From: Lachnospiraceae bacterium
GTDB taxonomy: Bacteria; Bacillota; Clostridia; Lachnospirales; Lachnospiraceae
NCBI GenBank assembly: GCA_017620255.1
Contig: JAFZQU010000028.1
Span: forward strand, 341,514 to 405,513
Reading direction: 5' to 3'
Length of the DNA: 64,000 nt
In this document: piece by piece, positions 26,633 to 36,915 of the stretch
How the letters are laid out: every line of letters starts with the position of its first letter
Position numbering within the stretch: the stretch's first letter is position 1
The notes under the pieces: model-generated
Database searches by the model: none
What the model saw: only the letters and a program-made list of their open reading frames with translations
Told to the model about the DNA's origin: nothing
Position numbers and translations under genes: made by a program

Positions 26633-27712
26633 ATGTTAACCGATAACAAGCTCATTCAATTAGATCATATTTCCAAATCATTCGGCGGCCAGCTGGTCCT
26701 GGATGATCTGGATCTCTATATCCGCGAAAACGAGTTTATCACTCTGCTCGGTCCGAGCGGTTGCGGTAAGACCACTACCTTAAGGATCCTTGGCGGTTTC
26801 GAGACGCCCGATCAGGGTACTGTCTGGTTTGACGGGAAAGATATCACGAATCTCCCGCCGAACAAGCGCGCCCTGAACACGGTCTTTCAGAAATATGCCC
26901 TGTTCACGCATATGACGATCGCAGAAAACATCGCGTTCGGTATGAAGATCAAGAACAAACCGAAATCCTATATCGATGACCAGATCAAATATGCCTTAAA
27001 ACTCGTGAATCTGGACGGTTTTGAAAACCGGATGCCGGATTCTCTCTCCGGCGGACAGCAGCAGCGGATCGCCATCGCAAGAGCCATCGTAAACGAGCCG
27101 AAAGTGCTGCTCCTTGATGAGCCGCTTGGCGCGCTGGATCTGAAACTGCGTCAGGACATGCAGTATGAACTGATCCGCCTGAAAAACGAACTCGGTATTA
27201 CCTTTTTATATGTAACACACGATCAGGAAGAGGCGCTGACCATGTCCGATACGATCGTGGTCATGAACCAGGGCTATATCCAGCAGATCGGAACACCGGA
27301 AAAGATCTATAACGAACCCGAAAACGCATTCGTGGCAGACTTTATCGGCGACAGCAATATCATCTCCGCCACCATGATCGATGATTATCTGGTGGAGATC
27401 CTCGGTGCGCGCTTCAAGAGCACCGATGCCGGCTTTGGCAAAAACAAACCGGTCGACGTCGTGATCAGACCGGAAGACGTGGAACTGGTCGCTCCCGAAG
27501 AAGGAACGATCCGGGGAACGGTAACGCACGTTATCTTTAAGGGTGTGCACTATGAGATGGAAGTCATGGCCAACGATCATGAATGGCTCGTGCAGTCCAC
27601 CTCCATGTTCCCGGTAGGTACGCCTGTCGGGATCAAGGTAGATCCTTTCAACATACAGACCATGCATAAACCGGAATCCGAAGATGAGGAGGCCATCGGG
27701 GTTGAAGAATAA
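26633..27712 (+). CDS. potA: Spermidine/putrescine ABC importer, ATP-binding protein
   Basis: 359 residues. Walker [11 protein letters not shown], signature LSGGQQQR, Walker [14 protein letters not shown]-loop [13 protein letters not shown]; a C-terminal TOBE domain ([13 protein letters not shown]). Start: GAGGAG, 7-base gap. First gene of a tightly overlapping potABCD operon, the classic arrangement; it overlaps potB by 11 bases. Confidence 0.94.
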   Translation: MLTDNKLIQLDHISKSFGGQLVLDDLDLYIRENEFITLLGPSGCGKTTTLRILGGFETPDQGTVWFDGKDITNLPPNKRALNTVFQKYALFTHMTIAENIAFGMKIKNKPKSYIDDQIKYALKLVNLDGFENRMPDSLSGGQQQRIAIARAIVNEPKVLLLDEPLGALDLKLRQDMQYELIRLKNELGITFLYVTHDQEEALTMSDTIVVMNQGYIQQIGTPEKIYNEPENAFVADFIGDSNIISATMIDDYLVEILGARFKSTDAGFGKNKPVDVVIRPEDVELVAPEEGTIRGTVTHVIFKGVHYEMEVMANDHEWLVQSTSMFPVGTPVGIKVDPFNIQTMHKPESEDEEAIGVEE

Positions 27713-28517
27713 AAAACACCTGCTTTCTTTTCCATATCTGTTCTGGTCGGCAGGTTTTATCCTGATCCCGCTGTGCATGATCTTTTTCTATGGATTCACC
27801 GATAAGCAGCTTCACTTTACATTTGAAAACGTCGCATCCGTTGCGGAACCGGAAAACGTCAAGGCTCTGCTGATCTCCATCCTGCTTGCCCTGATCTCGA
27901 CCGCGATCTGCGTACTGCTCGCCTATCCCCTGGCACTCATTCTCTCAAGATCCGCCATCAAAAACAGCGGGTTTATGATCTTTGTGTTCATTCTGCCCAT
28001 GTGGATGAACTTTTTGCTCCGCACGCTGGCGTGGCAGACGCTCCTGGAAAAGAACGGCGTCATCAACATGATCCTTTCTTTTCTGCATCTTCCGAACCTT
28101 AACATCATCAACACACCGTATGCGATCATCCTCGGCATGGTCTATAACTTCCTGCCGTTCATGATCCTGCCGATCTACAATGCGCTCGTGAAGATCGACC
28201 CGAATGTGATCAACGCGGCAAGGGATCTGGGGGCAAACGGACTGCAGACTTTCCTCTATGTCATCTTCCCCTTGAGCATCCCGGGTCTTATCAGCGGCAT
28301 CACCATGGTCTCCGTACCGGCGCTGACGACCTTCGTGATCTCGGATATGCTCGGCGGCGGCAAGATCCTGCTGATCGGTAACGTGATCGAGCAGGAATTC
28401 AAACAGGCAAACAACTGGCATGTGGGCAGCGGTCTCTCGATCGTCCTGATGCTGTTCATTTTACTCGCGATGGGTCTGACCGCGAAATATGATAAGGAAG
28501 GAGGCAGTTATTTCTGA
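27702..28517 (+). CDS. potB: Spermidine/putrescine ABC importer, permease
   Basis: 271 residues, about six membrane helices, with the permease EAA loop [19 protein letters not shown] choose the TTG at 27702 because an AGGAGG inside potA ends 9 bases before it; an ATG at 27684 overlaps that ribosome site. The stop overlaps the potC start by one base (TGATG). Confidence 0.9.
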   Translation: MKNKKHLLSFPYLFWSAGFILIPLCMIFFYGFTDKQLHFTFENVASVAEPENVKALLISILLALISTAICVLLAYPLALILSRSAIKNSGFMIFVFILPMWMNFLLRTLAWQTLLEKNGVINMILSFLHLPNLNIINTPYAIILGMVYNFLPFMILPIYNALVKIDPNVINAARDLGANGLQTFLYVIFPLSIPGLISGITMVSVPALTTFVISDMLGGGKILLIGNVIEQEFKQANNWHVGSGLSIVLMLFILLAMGLTAKYDKEGGSYF

Positions 28518-29314
28518 TGCGTTCCGTATGTAAGAAACTCTATATCGCCTTCATCCTGCTCCTGCTCTATGCGCCGATCATCACGCTCGTCGTTTTGAGT
28601 TTCAATGCCTCCAAGACACGTGCAAAATGGGGCGGCTTCACCATGAAATGGTACGGTTCCCTGTTCAAGAACGAACAGATCATGGGGGCTCTTTATACTA
28701 CGCTCCTGCTTGCGATCCTGTCCGCGCTCATCGCCACCCTGATCGGCACGGCCGCGGCGATCGCCATGAACGGCATGCAGGCCAAAGCACGCATGTACTT
28801 TACCGCCGTGACCAATATCCCCATGCTGAATGCGGATATCGTAACGGGTATCTCCCTGATGCTGCTCTTCCTGGCATTTGATGCGGTGTTCGGGTTTAAG
28901 ACGGTACTGCTCGCGCATATCACTTTTAACATACCGTACGTTATTTTATCTGTACTTCCGAAATTAAAACAGACAAACCGCAGTGTGTACGAGGCGGCGC
29001 TGGATCTTGGCGCAACGCCTGTCTATGCCTTTTTCAAGGTAGTCTTCCCGGACATTCTGCCGGGCGTGCTCTCCGGTTTCTTCCTGTCCTTTACCATGTC
29101 GCTGGATGATTTTATCATTACCCACTTTTCAAAAGGGCCGGGACTTGATACACTGTCTACTAAGATCTATACGGAAGTCAAGAAAGGCATCAAGCCGGAG
29201 ATGTATGCTCTCTCCACCCTGATGTTCATGACGGTCCTGGTTTTGATCGTATTGGTAAATTATATCCCCGATGCAGGCTCCAAGCTGCAGAAGGAAAAAG
29301 CGTTAAAGGAATGA
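28517..29314 (+). CDS. potC: Spermidine/putrescine ABC importer, second permease
   Basis: 265 residues, about six membrane helices; EAA loop ALDLGATPVYAFFKVVFPDILPG and the PotC-like SFTMSLDDFIITHF segment. One-base overlap with potB and a 4-base ATGA at its own end suggest coupled translation through the operon. Confidence 0.93.
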   Translation: MRSVCKKLYIAFILLLLYAPIITLVVLSFNASKTRAKWGGFTMKWYGSLFKNEQIMGALYTTLLLAILSALIATLIGTAAAIAMNGMQAKARMYFTAVTNIPMLNADIVTGISLMLLFLAFDAVFGFKTVLLAHITFNIPYVILSVLPKLKQTNRSVYEAALDLGATPVYAFFKVVFPDILPGVLSGFFLSFTMSLDDFIITHFSKGPGLDTLSTKIYTEVKKGIKPEMYALSTLMFMTVLVLIVLVNYIPDAGSKLQKEKALKE

Positions 29315-29325
29315 GGAAGAAAGAA

Positions 29326-30378
29326 ATGATGAGAAAAGGCCTGTTATTTGCCGTATGTGCCCTCGCCCTGTCTCTTTGCGGGTGCGGCGCCGTATCCGGC
29401 AGCGGCGAAGAAGTTGTCGTATACAACTGGGGAGAATACATCGATCCGGATGTACTGACTGCATTTGAAGAGGAAACGGGGATCCATGTGGTCTATGACG
29501 AGTTTGAGACCAATGAGATCATGTATCCCAAGGTGGAGTCCGGTGCTTCCGCCTATGATGTGATCTGCCCTTCCGATTATATGATCGAAAAGATGATCGC
29601 CAATGATCTTCTGCAGGAGATCCACTGGGAGAACATTCCCAATGTTTCCAATATAGATCCCCAGTATATGAATGAGTCCGAACAGTTCGATCCGGGCAAC
29701 AAATACTCGATCCCCTACTGCTGGGGAACCGTCGGGATCCTCTATAACAAGACCATGGTAAACGGCCCCATCGACAGCTGGTCTGTCCTTTGGGACGAGC
29801 AGTACAAAGACAGCATCCTCATGCAGGATTCGGTCCGCGATGCCTTTATGGTGCCCCTGAAATGGAAAGGACACTCCTTAAATACCATGGATGAAGGCGA
29901 ACTGGCAGAGGCACGTGATCTGCTGATCGAGCAGAAACCGCTTGTACAGGCCTATGTTGTGGATCAGGTCAGGGATAAGATGATCGGAAATGAAGCCGCG
30001 ATCGGCGTGATCTATTCCGGCGAGGCGATCTATACGCAGCGCGAGAATCCGGATCTCGAATACGTGATCCCCAAGGAAGGCTCCAATGTGTGGATCGATT
30101 CCTGGGTGATCCCGAAAAACGCACCGCATGTGGCAAATGCCGAGAAATTCATCGACTATATGTGCCGTGCGGATGTGGCTCTGAAAAACTTCGAGTTCAT
30201 CACCTATTCAACGCCCAACAAGGCAGCACGGGAACTGATCGAAGACGAGGATATCAAGAACTCCCCGATCGCTTTTCCGGATCTCTCCCTCTATCCCAAC
30301 CTTGAGACCTACCTGTATCTGGGCGATGACGGCGATGCGCTCTATAACGAATACTGGAAAGAAGTAAAATCACACTGA
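29326..30378 (+). CDS. potD: Spermidine/putrescine-binding lipoprotein
   Basis: About 350 residues. Signal peptide ending in the lipobox LCGC, then VVVYNWGEYIDPDVLTAFEEETGI, the typical opening of PotD/PotF solute-binding proteins, and IPYCWGTVGILYNK. I start at 29326 (MMRKGLLF) because GAGGA lies a suitable distance upstream; an in-frame ATG at 29311 overlaps the potC stop and is possible. Exact polyamine preference is not visible. It ends four bases before the convergent trpS stop, with no separate terminator. Confidence 0.92.
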   Translation: MMRKGLLFAVCALALSLCGCGAVSGSGEEVVVYNWGEYIDPDVLTAFEEETGIHVVYDEFETNEIMYPKVESGASAYDVICPSDYMIEKMIANDLLQEIHWENIPNVSNIDPQYMNESEQFDPGNKYSIPYCWGTVGILYNKTMVNGPIDSWSVLWDEQYKDSILMQDSVRDAFMVPLKWKGHSLNTMDEGELAEARDLLIEQKPLVQAYVVDQVRDKMIGNEAAIGVIYSGEAIYTQRENPDLEYVIPKEGSNVWIDSWVIPKNAPHVANAEKFIDYMCRADVALKNFEFITYSTPNKAARELIEDEDIKNSPIAFPDLSLYPNLETYLYLGDDGDALYNEYWKEVKSH

Positions 30379-30382
30379 TCTG

Positions 30383-31387
30383 TTATCTGATCTTTTCGGG
30401 AAAGCCGACTTTCTTCTGCACCTTACGAAGTGTCTTCTGTGCGAAGTAGTTGGCTTTCTCTGCGTTTTCTTTAATGATACCGTCTATGTACGCTTTATCC
30501 TTTTCCAGTCTTGCAAACTCTTCCTGAACGGGTTTTAATACGCTGACGACCGACTCTCCGACTGCCGTCTTAAAGTCTCCGTATCCTTTCCCGTCAAACT
30601 CTTTTTCAACCTCTTCCGGCTTTTTGTTGCTGCATGCGCAGTAGATGTCGATCAGATTGTGGATCCCGGGCTGTTCCTCGCGGTAACGTACAGCGCCTTC
30701 CGAATCCGTAACGGCACGTTTGAACTTGCGCATGATCGTATCCGGATCATCCATCAGATAGATGCTCGCATTCGGGTTCTCATCCGATTTGCTCATCTTC
30801 TTCTCGGGATCCTGCAGGCTCATGATCTTTGCACCCACTTTACCGATATAAGGCTCCGGAATGGTGAACACATCCCCGTAGATCGCGTTGAAACGCTGTG
30901 CGATATCCCGGGTGATCTCCAAATGCTGCATCTGGTCAATACCGACCGGTACGACATCCGACTGGTAGAGCAGGATATCCGCCGCCATTAACACGGGATA
31001 GGTGAACAGGCCCGCATTGATATTGTCCGCATGCTTTGCGGCCTTGTCCTTAAACTGCGTCATCCGGTTCAGCTCGCCCATGTAGGTAAAGCAGTTTAAG
31101 ATCCAGGACAGTTCGGCATGTCCCGATACATGCGACTGGTAGTAAATGCAGTTCTTCTTCGGATCCAGACCTGCGGCGATATAGAGCGTCAGCAGCGCCC
31201 TGGCGCGTTTCCGAAGTTCCGCCGGATCCTGTCTGACCGTGATCGAATGCAGATCCACCACGGAATAAAAACATTCATATTCGTCACTGAGCTTTAACCA
31301 GTTTTGAAGGGCGCCCAGATAGTTCCCGATGGTCAGTGTTCCCGTAGCCTGCATGCCCGAGAATAATACTTTTTTTCCGTCAATCAT
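30383..31387 (-). CDS. trpS: Tryptophanyl-tRNA synthetase
   Basis: 334 residues, class I synthetase. GTLTIGNYLGALQNW contains the HIGH-like motif (TIGN), DLHSITVRQDP the tryptophan pocket region, and KKMSKSDENPN the KMSKS motif. Start preceded by AGAGGT. It follows the GH13-like gene by 23 bases and may be co-transcribed. No T-box leader is present. Confidence 0.96.
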   Translation of the reverse strand: MIDGKKVLFSGMQATGTLTIGNYLGALQNWLKLSDEYECFYSVVDLHSITVRQDPAELRKRARALLTLYIAAGLDPKKNCIYYQSHVSGHAELSWILNCFTYMGELNRMTQFKDKAAKHADNINAGLFTYPVLMAADILLYQSDVVPVGIDQMQHLEITRDIAQRFNAIYGDVFTIPEPYIGKVGAKIMSLQDPEKKMSKSDENPNASIYLMDDPDTIMRKFKRAVTDSEGAVRYREEQPGIHNLIDIYCACSNKKPEEVEKEFDGKGYGDFKTAVGESVVSVLKPVQEEFARLEKDKAYIDGIIKENAEKANYFAQKTLRKVQKKVGFPEKIR

Positions 31388-31410
31388 TTCTCATACCTCT
31401 GTATCTGTTA

Positions 31411-33156
31411 TTATCCCAGCAAAACGATCAGGCTTCTGCCTTTGATCGTGAAACTGTCCTGATAGGTTTCCTGCGCCTGCGCAGCCGTATCGATCACGCA
31501 CTGCCACTTTCTGCCCTTTGGCAGAGCCGGCAGGCCGAAACTCTTGTCCTCCCAGTGCATGTTGAAGGCAAGATAGAGCGAAGCGTCTTCCTTGCGGTCA
31601 ACGGTTCTTGCATATTTCCCGCAGTAGAGCAGGCCGATATGTCTGACATTCTCCTGAAACTGCGGATACCACGCCTGTTCTCCGTGATAGGAAAGATCCG
31701 GATAGGAAACGGCCCTGTAATCCATCAGCCTGACAGGATCCTTCATGTGCAGAACGGGATGTTCCTTCCGGAATGCGATCATCTGCTTGGTGAATTCAAA
31801 CACGGTCTTGCCCGTCCTGTCATATTTCCAGTTCAGCCACGAGATCTCATTGTCCTGGCAGTAGGGATTGTTGTTCCCGAGCCTTGTCTGGCCCCACTCA
31901 TCGCCTGCCACGATCATCGGGATCCCCTGTGCGAGCAGGAGCATCGCGACCGCATTACACATCTGCTGTCTGCGCAGTTTGATGACGGCCTGTTTCTTCG
32001 TAGGCCCCTCTTCTCCGCAGTTCCAACTGTAATTGTTCGCGGTACCGTCCCGGTTCATCTCCTTGTTGTCTTCATTGTGCTTAAAATCATAAGACACAAG
32101 GTCACGCAGGGAAAACTCATTGAAGTTGGATATGTAATTGAGCGCCTGCAGCGGTCTCGGATGATTGCGCATCTGATAGGTAAACGGCTGCAGGGTATCT
32201 GCGTCACTCTTAAGATAACGTCTGATATCTTTTATGAATCCCGTATTGGTAAGCGCTGCATTCCTATTGACGATCTTGGCTCCCTCATCCAGAGCCTCCG
32301 CATTTTCCAGATACAGTTTCGCATCTGTCAGCTGCGGGTGCGTCATGAGATAAGACACCGGGATCTGCTCACCGATCAGCCAGAATCCGTCCACATGATA
32401 GGCCTGATGCCAGTAGGACAAACATTCGCCGATCAGGAACGCATTGGTATTTGCCGGGAAATAGAACTGCATGACCGCTTCGATCCCGTTCTTATGCAGT
32501 TTCTTCACAAGATCCGCAAATTCTTCTTCCGGTTTTCCGTCCGCGTAGGCGGCTTTGGGAATAAAATAACGGTTGTTCTTGGAGAATCCCCAGTAATTGA
32601 TCTTTTCGCTCTTGGGATCGATCTCGTCAAATTCATAGGCCGGCATCAGGATCACCTGATTGATCCCGAGCGTCTGCAGATGCCTGATCTTCTCTCCGAC
32701 GCCCGCAAACGTGCCCGGATGTTTGACTTTGGAAGATGCATGCTTGGTAAAGCCCCTGACATGCAGCTGATAGGCGATCACATCCTGCTGCGGGATGGCC
32801 GGGAAACTGTCATCCGACAGATCCACGCAGACCGCACGGTAATAGATATCCTCTTCTTTCTTCGGCTCGCTCCATCCATAGAGCGGATAGATCCCGCGTT
32901 CATACCCGTCTGACACGATCCGCCCGTCTGCTTCAAAGCGGTAGTACTTATCCTGCATGTTGATCCCGGATACATAGATCGAATAGACCTGCCCGCTGAT
33001 GTGATAGGGGCGCATGTCGATCTTGTCGATCTCCTGCAGGGTGCTGTCATAAATATGCAGATACAGGGATTTGCAGTCTGCAATGCAGGTGAACTGCCAG
33101 GATTCCCCGTAATGGTTGTCGCTTATCATGTCTCCGCGTTCGATCGTGGTCTTCAT
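31411..33156 (-). CDS. GH13 isoamylase/GlgX-like protein lacking catalytic motifs
   Basis: 581 residues. The frame of a glycogen-debranching GH13 protein is clear: LHVRGFTKHASS, INQVILMPAYEFDE, then LRDLVSYDFKHNEDNKEMNRDG, NYSWNCGEEGPT and GDEWGQTRLGNNNPYCQDNEISWLNW. All four catalytic blocks are altered: MQFYFPAN instead of DVVYNH (about 229-236), GFWLIGE instead of GFRFDLA (257-263; nucleophile Asp and Arg lost), LENAEALD in the acid/base region (283-290), and SNFNEF instead of AHDGF (343-348). The protein is full length and otherwise intact, so it looks like a maintained pseudoenzyme, perhaps glycan-binding or regulatory. GGGAG precedes the start. Confidence 0.85.
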   Translation of the reverse strand: MKTTIERGDMISDNHYGESWQFTCIADCKSLYLHIYDSTLQEIDKIDMRPYHISGQVYSIYVSGINMQDKYYRFEADGRIVSDGYERGIYPLYGWSEPKKEEDIYYRAVCVDLSDDSFPAIPQQDVIAYQLHVRGFTKHASSKVKHPGTFAGVGEKIRHLQTLGINQVILMPAYEFDEIDPKSEKINYWGFSKNNRYFIPKAAYADGKPEEEFADLVKKLHKNGIEAVMQFYFPANTNAFLIGECLSYWHQAYHVDGFWLIGEQIPVSYLMTHPQLTDAKLYLENAEALDEGAKIVNRNAALTNTGFIKDIRRYLKSDADTLQPFTYQMRNHPRPLQALNYISNFNEFSLRDLVSYDFKHNEDNKEMNRDGTANNYSWNCGEEGPTKKQAVIKLRRQQMCNAVAMLLLAQGIPMIVAGDEWGQTRLGNNNPYCQDNEISWLNWKYDRTGKTVFEFTKQMIAFRKEHPVLHMKDPVRLMDYRAVSYPDLSYHGEQAWYPQFQENVRHIGLLYCGKYARTVDRKEDASLYLAFNMHWEDKSFGLPALPKGRKWQCVIDTAAQAQETYQDSFTIKGRSLIVLLG

Positions 33157-33176
33157 AGTGTCTCCCGTGTCGTTTC

Positions 33177-35039
33177 TTACTGTGCAAACTGACTGTTGTA
33201 GAGCTGTGCATAGAAGGTCGGTTTGCCCATCAGTTCCTCATGCGTTCCCTGCTCGATGATATCGCCGTCCCGCATGACTAAGATCAGATCCGCGTTCCGG
33301 ATCGTGGAAAGCCTGTGCGCGATCACAAAACTCGTACGCCCTTTCAGAAGCTTTTCCATCGCCTTCTGGATCATCAGTTCGGTTCTGGTATCGACAGAAC
33401 TCGTCGCCTCGTCCAGGATCAGAATATCAGGTTGCGAGATCATGGCACGCGCAATGGTCAGGAGCTGTTTCTGCCCCTGTGAGATATTGGTGCCTTCTTC
33501 GTTCAGTATTGTATCATATCCTTCCGACAAAGTCTTGATAAATCTGTGGATATGAGCCGACTGGGCGGCTTCCCTGACCTTCGCCTGATCCTTGACCGGA
33601 CTGCCGTATGCGATATTATCCGAGATCGTTCCGGAAAACAGCCAGGTATCCTGTAAGACCATGCCAAAGATATCCCTTAAGTCCTCGCGCTTCAGATCCC
33701 GGATGTCGATCCCATCCACGCGGATCGATCCGGAGCCGATCTCATAGAAGCGCATCAGCAGGTTGACAAGCGTTGTTTTGCCGGCGCCTGTCGGTCCCAC
33801 GATGGCAACCAGCTGTCCCGGCTGCACATGGATGTTCATGTCCTTGATCAGCGTTTTTTCCGGACTGTAGCCGAAGGACACATGGTCAAATACGACCTCG
33901 CCGCGTACTGCCTGCGGTTTCTCTACAAGTTCCGCTCTCTCCTCTTCTTCCTGCTCATCCAGCAGCTCAAATACGCGTTCCGCACTGGCAACCGCGGACT
34001 GCAGTACATTCATCAGGTTGGCCATCTGTGTGATCGGCTGTGAGAACTGCTTCTGGTACTGGATAAAAGCAGTGACATCCCCGAACGAGATGGTTCCGTT
34101 GATAACGCCCATACCGCCCACGATACAGATCAGGACATAGGATAAGTTATTGACCGTTCCCGTAAGCGGCATGATCACGCCGGAAATGAACTGCGCCTTG
34201 CGGCTGTTCTCATACAGCGCATCATTCTGCTCACAGAATTTCCGGATCGCTTCGTCTTCGTATCCGTATGCCTTGACAACAGATGCCCCCGTGAACATCT
34301 CTTCAATATGGCCGTTTAAATTTCCAAGGTCGTTCCACTGTTTCGTGAAGTATTTCTGTGATTTTTTCGCGATCCCCATCGTAATGAGCATCGTCAAGGG
34401 AATGGAAAGCACCACGATCAGCGCCAACAGCGGGCTGATATAGATCATCATGACCAGCACGCCCACGACCGTCACGGAGGAGGTGATGACCTGCACCGCC
34501 GCCTGCTGGAGCGTGTTCCCGATGTTATCGATATCGTTGGTGATCCGGCTTAGGATATCGCCCCTGGCGTTTTGATCAAAATAACTGATCGGCAGTTTTG
34601 TCAGCTTCTCGTCCACTTCCCGCCGCATCCGGTAGATAACGTTCTGTGAGATGCCTGCCATGATATAGCTCTGCAGATAACTGAATGCCGCATTCAGAAG
34701 GTAAAGCACCGCAAGCAGCCCTAAGATCTTTGCGATCGCGGCAAAATCAATCTCCGGACGCGTTCCGCCGATGATGGTCACAAAACCGTCATAGAGGATG
34801 TTCATGGCGCGTGCGAGTACCTTTGGCGAAAGCACGCCAAACAGGGACGATAAGATCGCCATGACAAACACGATCAGGATCAGGAAGCGGTGTGCTCCCA
34901 AATAGGTCAGCAACCGTTTCAGGCTTCCTTTGAAATCTTTCGCTTTCTCGACCGGCCTGCTTCCCGGCGGGCCTCCCCTGCGCATTCCCATTCCCGGGCG
35001 GACCGGCATGGACTGTCTGTTGGTATTGTTATCAGCCAT
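33177..35039 (-). CDS. ABC exporter half-transporter, subunit with canonical Walker B
   Basis: 620 residues: a Gly/Pro/Arg-rich cytoplasmic tail (about 1-35), six membrane helices and an ATPase domain with Walker A GPTGAGKTT, a deviant signature NISQGQKQ, and Walker B ILILDEATSSVDTRT with the catalytic Glu. It pairs with the next gene (one base apart). Together they match the heterodimeric TM287/288-LmrCD type of exporter; the substrate cannot be told from sequence. Confidence 0.92.
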   Translation of the reverse strand: MADNNTNRQSMPVRPGMGMRRGGPPGSRPVEKAKDFKGSLKRLLTYLGAHRFLILIVFVMAILSSLFGVLSPKVLARAMNILYDGFVTIIGGTRPEIDFAAIAKILGLLAVLYLLNAAFSYLQSYIMAGISQNVIYRMRREVDEKLTKLPISYFDQNARGDILSRITNDIDNIGNTLQQAAVQVITSSVTVVGVLVMMIYISPLLALIVVLSIPLTMLITMGIAKKSQKYFTKQWNDLGNLNGHIEEMFTGASVVKAYGYEDEAIRKFCEQNDALYENSRKAQFISGVIMPLTGTVNNLSYVLICIVGGMGVINGTISFGDVTAFIQYQKQFSQPITQMANLMNVLQSAVASAERVFELLDEQEEEERAELVEKPQAVRGEVVFDHVSFGYSPEKTLIKDMNIHVQPGQLVAIVGPTGAGKTTLVNLLMRFYEIGSGSIRVDGIDIRDLKREDLRDIFGMVLQDTWLFSGTISDNIAYGSPVKDQAKVREAAQSAHIHRFIKTLSEGYDTILNEEGTNISQGQKQLLTIARAMISQPDILILDEATSSVDTRTELMIQKAMEKLLKGRTSFVIAHRLSTIRNADLILVMRDGDIIEQGTHEELMGKPTFYAQLYNSQFAQ

Positions 35040-35040
35040 C

Positions 35041-36774
35041 TCAGCCCACCTCGCTTTCCGAATGCTGGGAATATACGATCTCGCGGTATACTTCGCATGT
35101 CTTCATCAGTTCCGCATGGGTTCCGGTCCCGGCGATCACGCCGTCGTTTAAGACGATGATCCTGTCGGCGTTCATAATGGTGGACACACGTTGTGCCACG
35201 ATAAAGACCGAACTGTCATGGATCTGTGCAAACAGAGCCTTTCTGAGTGCCGCATCCGTCTGGAAATCCAGTGCGGAAAAACTGTCATCGAAAATATAGA
35301 TATCAGGTTTCCTGACCAGTGCCCTTGCGATCGCCAGACGCTGTCTCTGGCCGCCGGAAACATTGGTACCGCCCTGCGTTACCTGTGTATGGATCCCTTC
35401 ATCCATCTCGCTGACAAAATCATATGCCTGCGCTGTCTTCAGGGCCTCGGTCACTTCCTCATCCGTCGCATCCTGTTTTCCATAACGCACGTTATCTGCG
35501 ATCGTTCCCGTAAACAGGAAGGATTTCTGCGGTACAAGTCCGATCTTTGCACGAAGTTCTGCCTGCTTCAGTTCCCGGATATCCACACCATCCAACAGGA
35601 TCCTGCCTTCGGTCGCATCGTAGAAACGCGGGAGTAGGTTGATCAGCGTCGATTTGCCGCAGCCCGTTCCGCCGATGATCGCAGTCACTTCACCGGGTTT
35701 TGTGGAAAACGAGATATGTTCAAGGACCGGCATGTCTGCGCCGGGATAAGAGAAACTCACATCGTCGAAGGTAACATAGCCGCCGCGCAGTGCCCTTATA
35801 TCCGCTGCGGATTCCGGATCGGCCACGGTAGACTCTATATGGAATACCTCATTGATACGGTCCGCGGATGCGGAAGCCCTGGGCAGGACCACAAACATCA
35901 TGGACATCAGCATGAGGGATATCAGGATCATGGAGACATAGGTGATGAACGCCGTCAGATCGCCTACTTCCACCTTCCCGTCCAGCATATAATGACCGCC
36001 GATCCAGACGATCGCGATATTGGTCGCATTGATGATCAGCATCAGGACAGGCATCATGAACGCCAGCATCCTGGCAACTTTTAAGGAGACCTCTTTCAGA
36101 TCGAGGTTTGCGATGTCAAAGCGCTCTGTTTCATATGTATCCTTACAGAAAGCACGGATAACGCGGATACCGCTCAGATACTCCCTGACCACCTGGTTGA
36201 CCGTGTCGACCTTCTTCTGGATGCTCTTAAAGAGCGGAAGCCCGTTCTTCAGCATATACAGCATCAGCAGTGCGATCGGCGGCAGGGCACAGAGAATGAT
36301 CCATGCAAGCTGCGGACATTTCTGCCATGCCATGACGATCCCGCCGATGAACATCGTCGGTGCCATCAGCATCATACGCAACATCATGACAGCGGCATTT
36401 GTGACCTGCTGCACGTCGTTGGTGCCTCTCGTGATCAGGGACGCTGTCCCGACCTTGTCAATATCGCCTTTGGAAAGCGACTGTACATGCCGGAAGAATT
36501 CTTCGCGCATGTTTTTCCCGAGTCCCATGGCGGTCTTGGATGAAAAGTAACTGCTTCCGATCATGGCGATCGTACTGAAAGCGACCGCCCCCATCATCAG
36601 GGCGCCCATCCGGATGATATAGGGGATATCTCCTCTCGCCATACCGTTATTGGTCAGATTCGCGTTGATCGTCGGCAGATACAGATCCATCACTGCGTGG
36701 ACCACGAGCGTCACGACCGATAGGATCATGGGGAGCCTGAACCCTTTGATATTTCGTTTGATCAGTTGAAACAT
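35041..36774 (-). CDS. ABC exporter half-transporter, subunit with degenerate Walker B
   Basis: 577 residues, six membrane helices and an ATPase domain with Walker A GGTGCGKST, signature NVSGGQRQR and Walker B IYIFDDSFSALD: the catalytic Glu is replaced by Asp. This matches the degenerate site of heterodimeric exporters, completed by the deviant signature of the partner. First gene of the two-gene operon; the start is preceded by GGAGAG. Confidence 0.92.
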   Translation of the reverse strand: MFQLIKRNIKGFRLPMILSVVTLVVHAVMDLYLPTINANLTNNGMARGDIPYIIRMGALMMGAVAFSTIAMIGSSYFSSKTAMGLGKNMREEFFRHVQSLSKGDIDKVGTASLITRGTNDVQQVTNAAVMMLRMMLMAPTMFIGGIVMAWQKCPQLAWIILCALPPIALLMLYMLKNGLPLFKSIQKKVDTVNQVVREYLSGIRVIRAFCKDTYETERFDIANLDLKEVSLKVARMLAFMMPVLMLIINATNIAIVWIGGHYMLDGKVEVGDLTAFITYVSMILISLMLMSMMFVVLPRASASADRINEVFHIESTVADPESAADIRALRGGYVTFDDVSFSYPGADMPVLEHISFSTKPGEVTAIIGGTGCGKSTLINLLPRFYDATEGRILLDGVDIRELKQAELRAKIGLVPQKSFLFTGTIADNVRYGKQDATDEEVTEALKTAQAYDFVSEMDEGIHTQVTQGGTNVSGGQRQRLAIARALVRKPDIYIFDDSFSALDFQTDAALRKALFAQIHDSSVFIVAQRVSTIMNADRIIVLNDGVIAGTGTHAELMKTCEVYREIVYSQHSESEVG

Positions 36775-36915
36775 GTTTTACTCTCCGTAAAGTGCACTCA
36801 CATAACAAAGATGATACCATATTTTCGTCCGGAATGGAATTGCGGAAGCATGGAAAAAGTGGTACAGTTATTAATGTCCTGTACGGGATGGATCAGAAGC
36901 AAAGGAGGATGTCCC

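Noticed and set aside
31388..31410. T-box or other leader before trpS
   Set aside because: The gap to the upstream gene is only 23 bases, with no structure.
31555..32913. 452-codon plus-strand frame opposite the GH13-like gene
   Set aside because: The minus-strand protein has clear GH13 framework motifs; the opposite frame has none.
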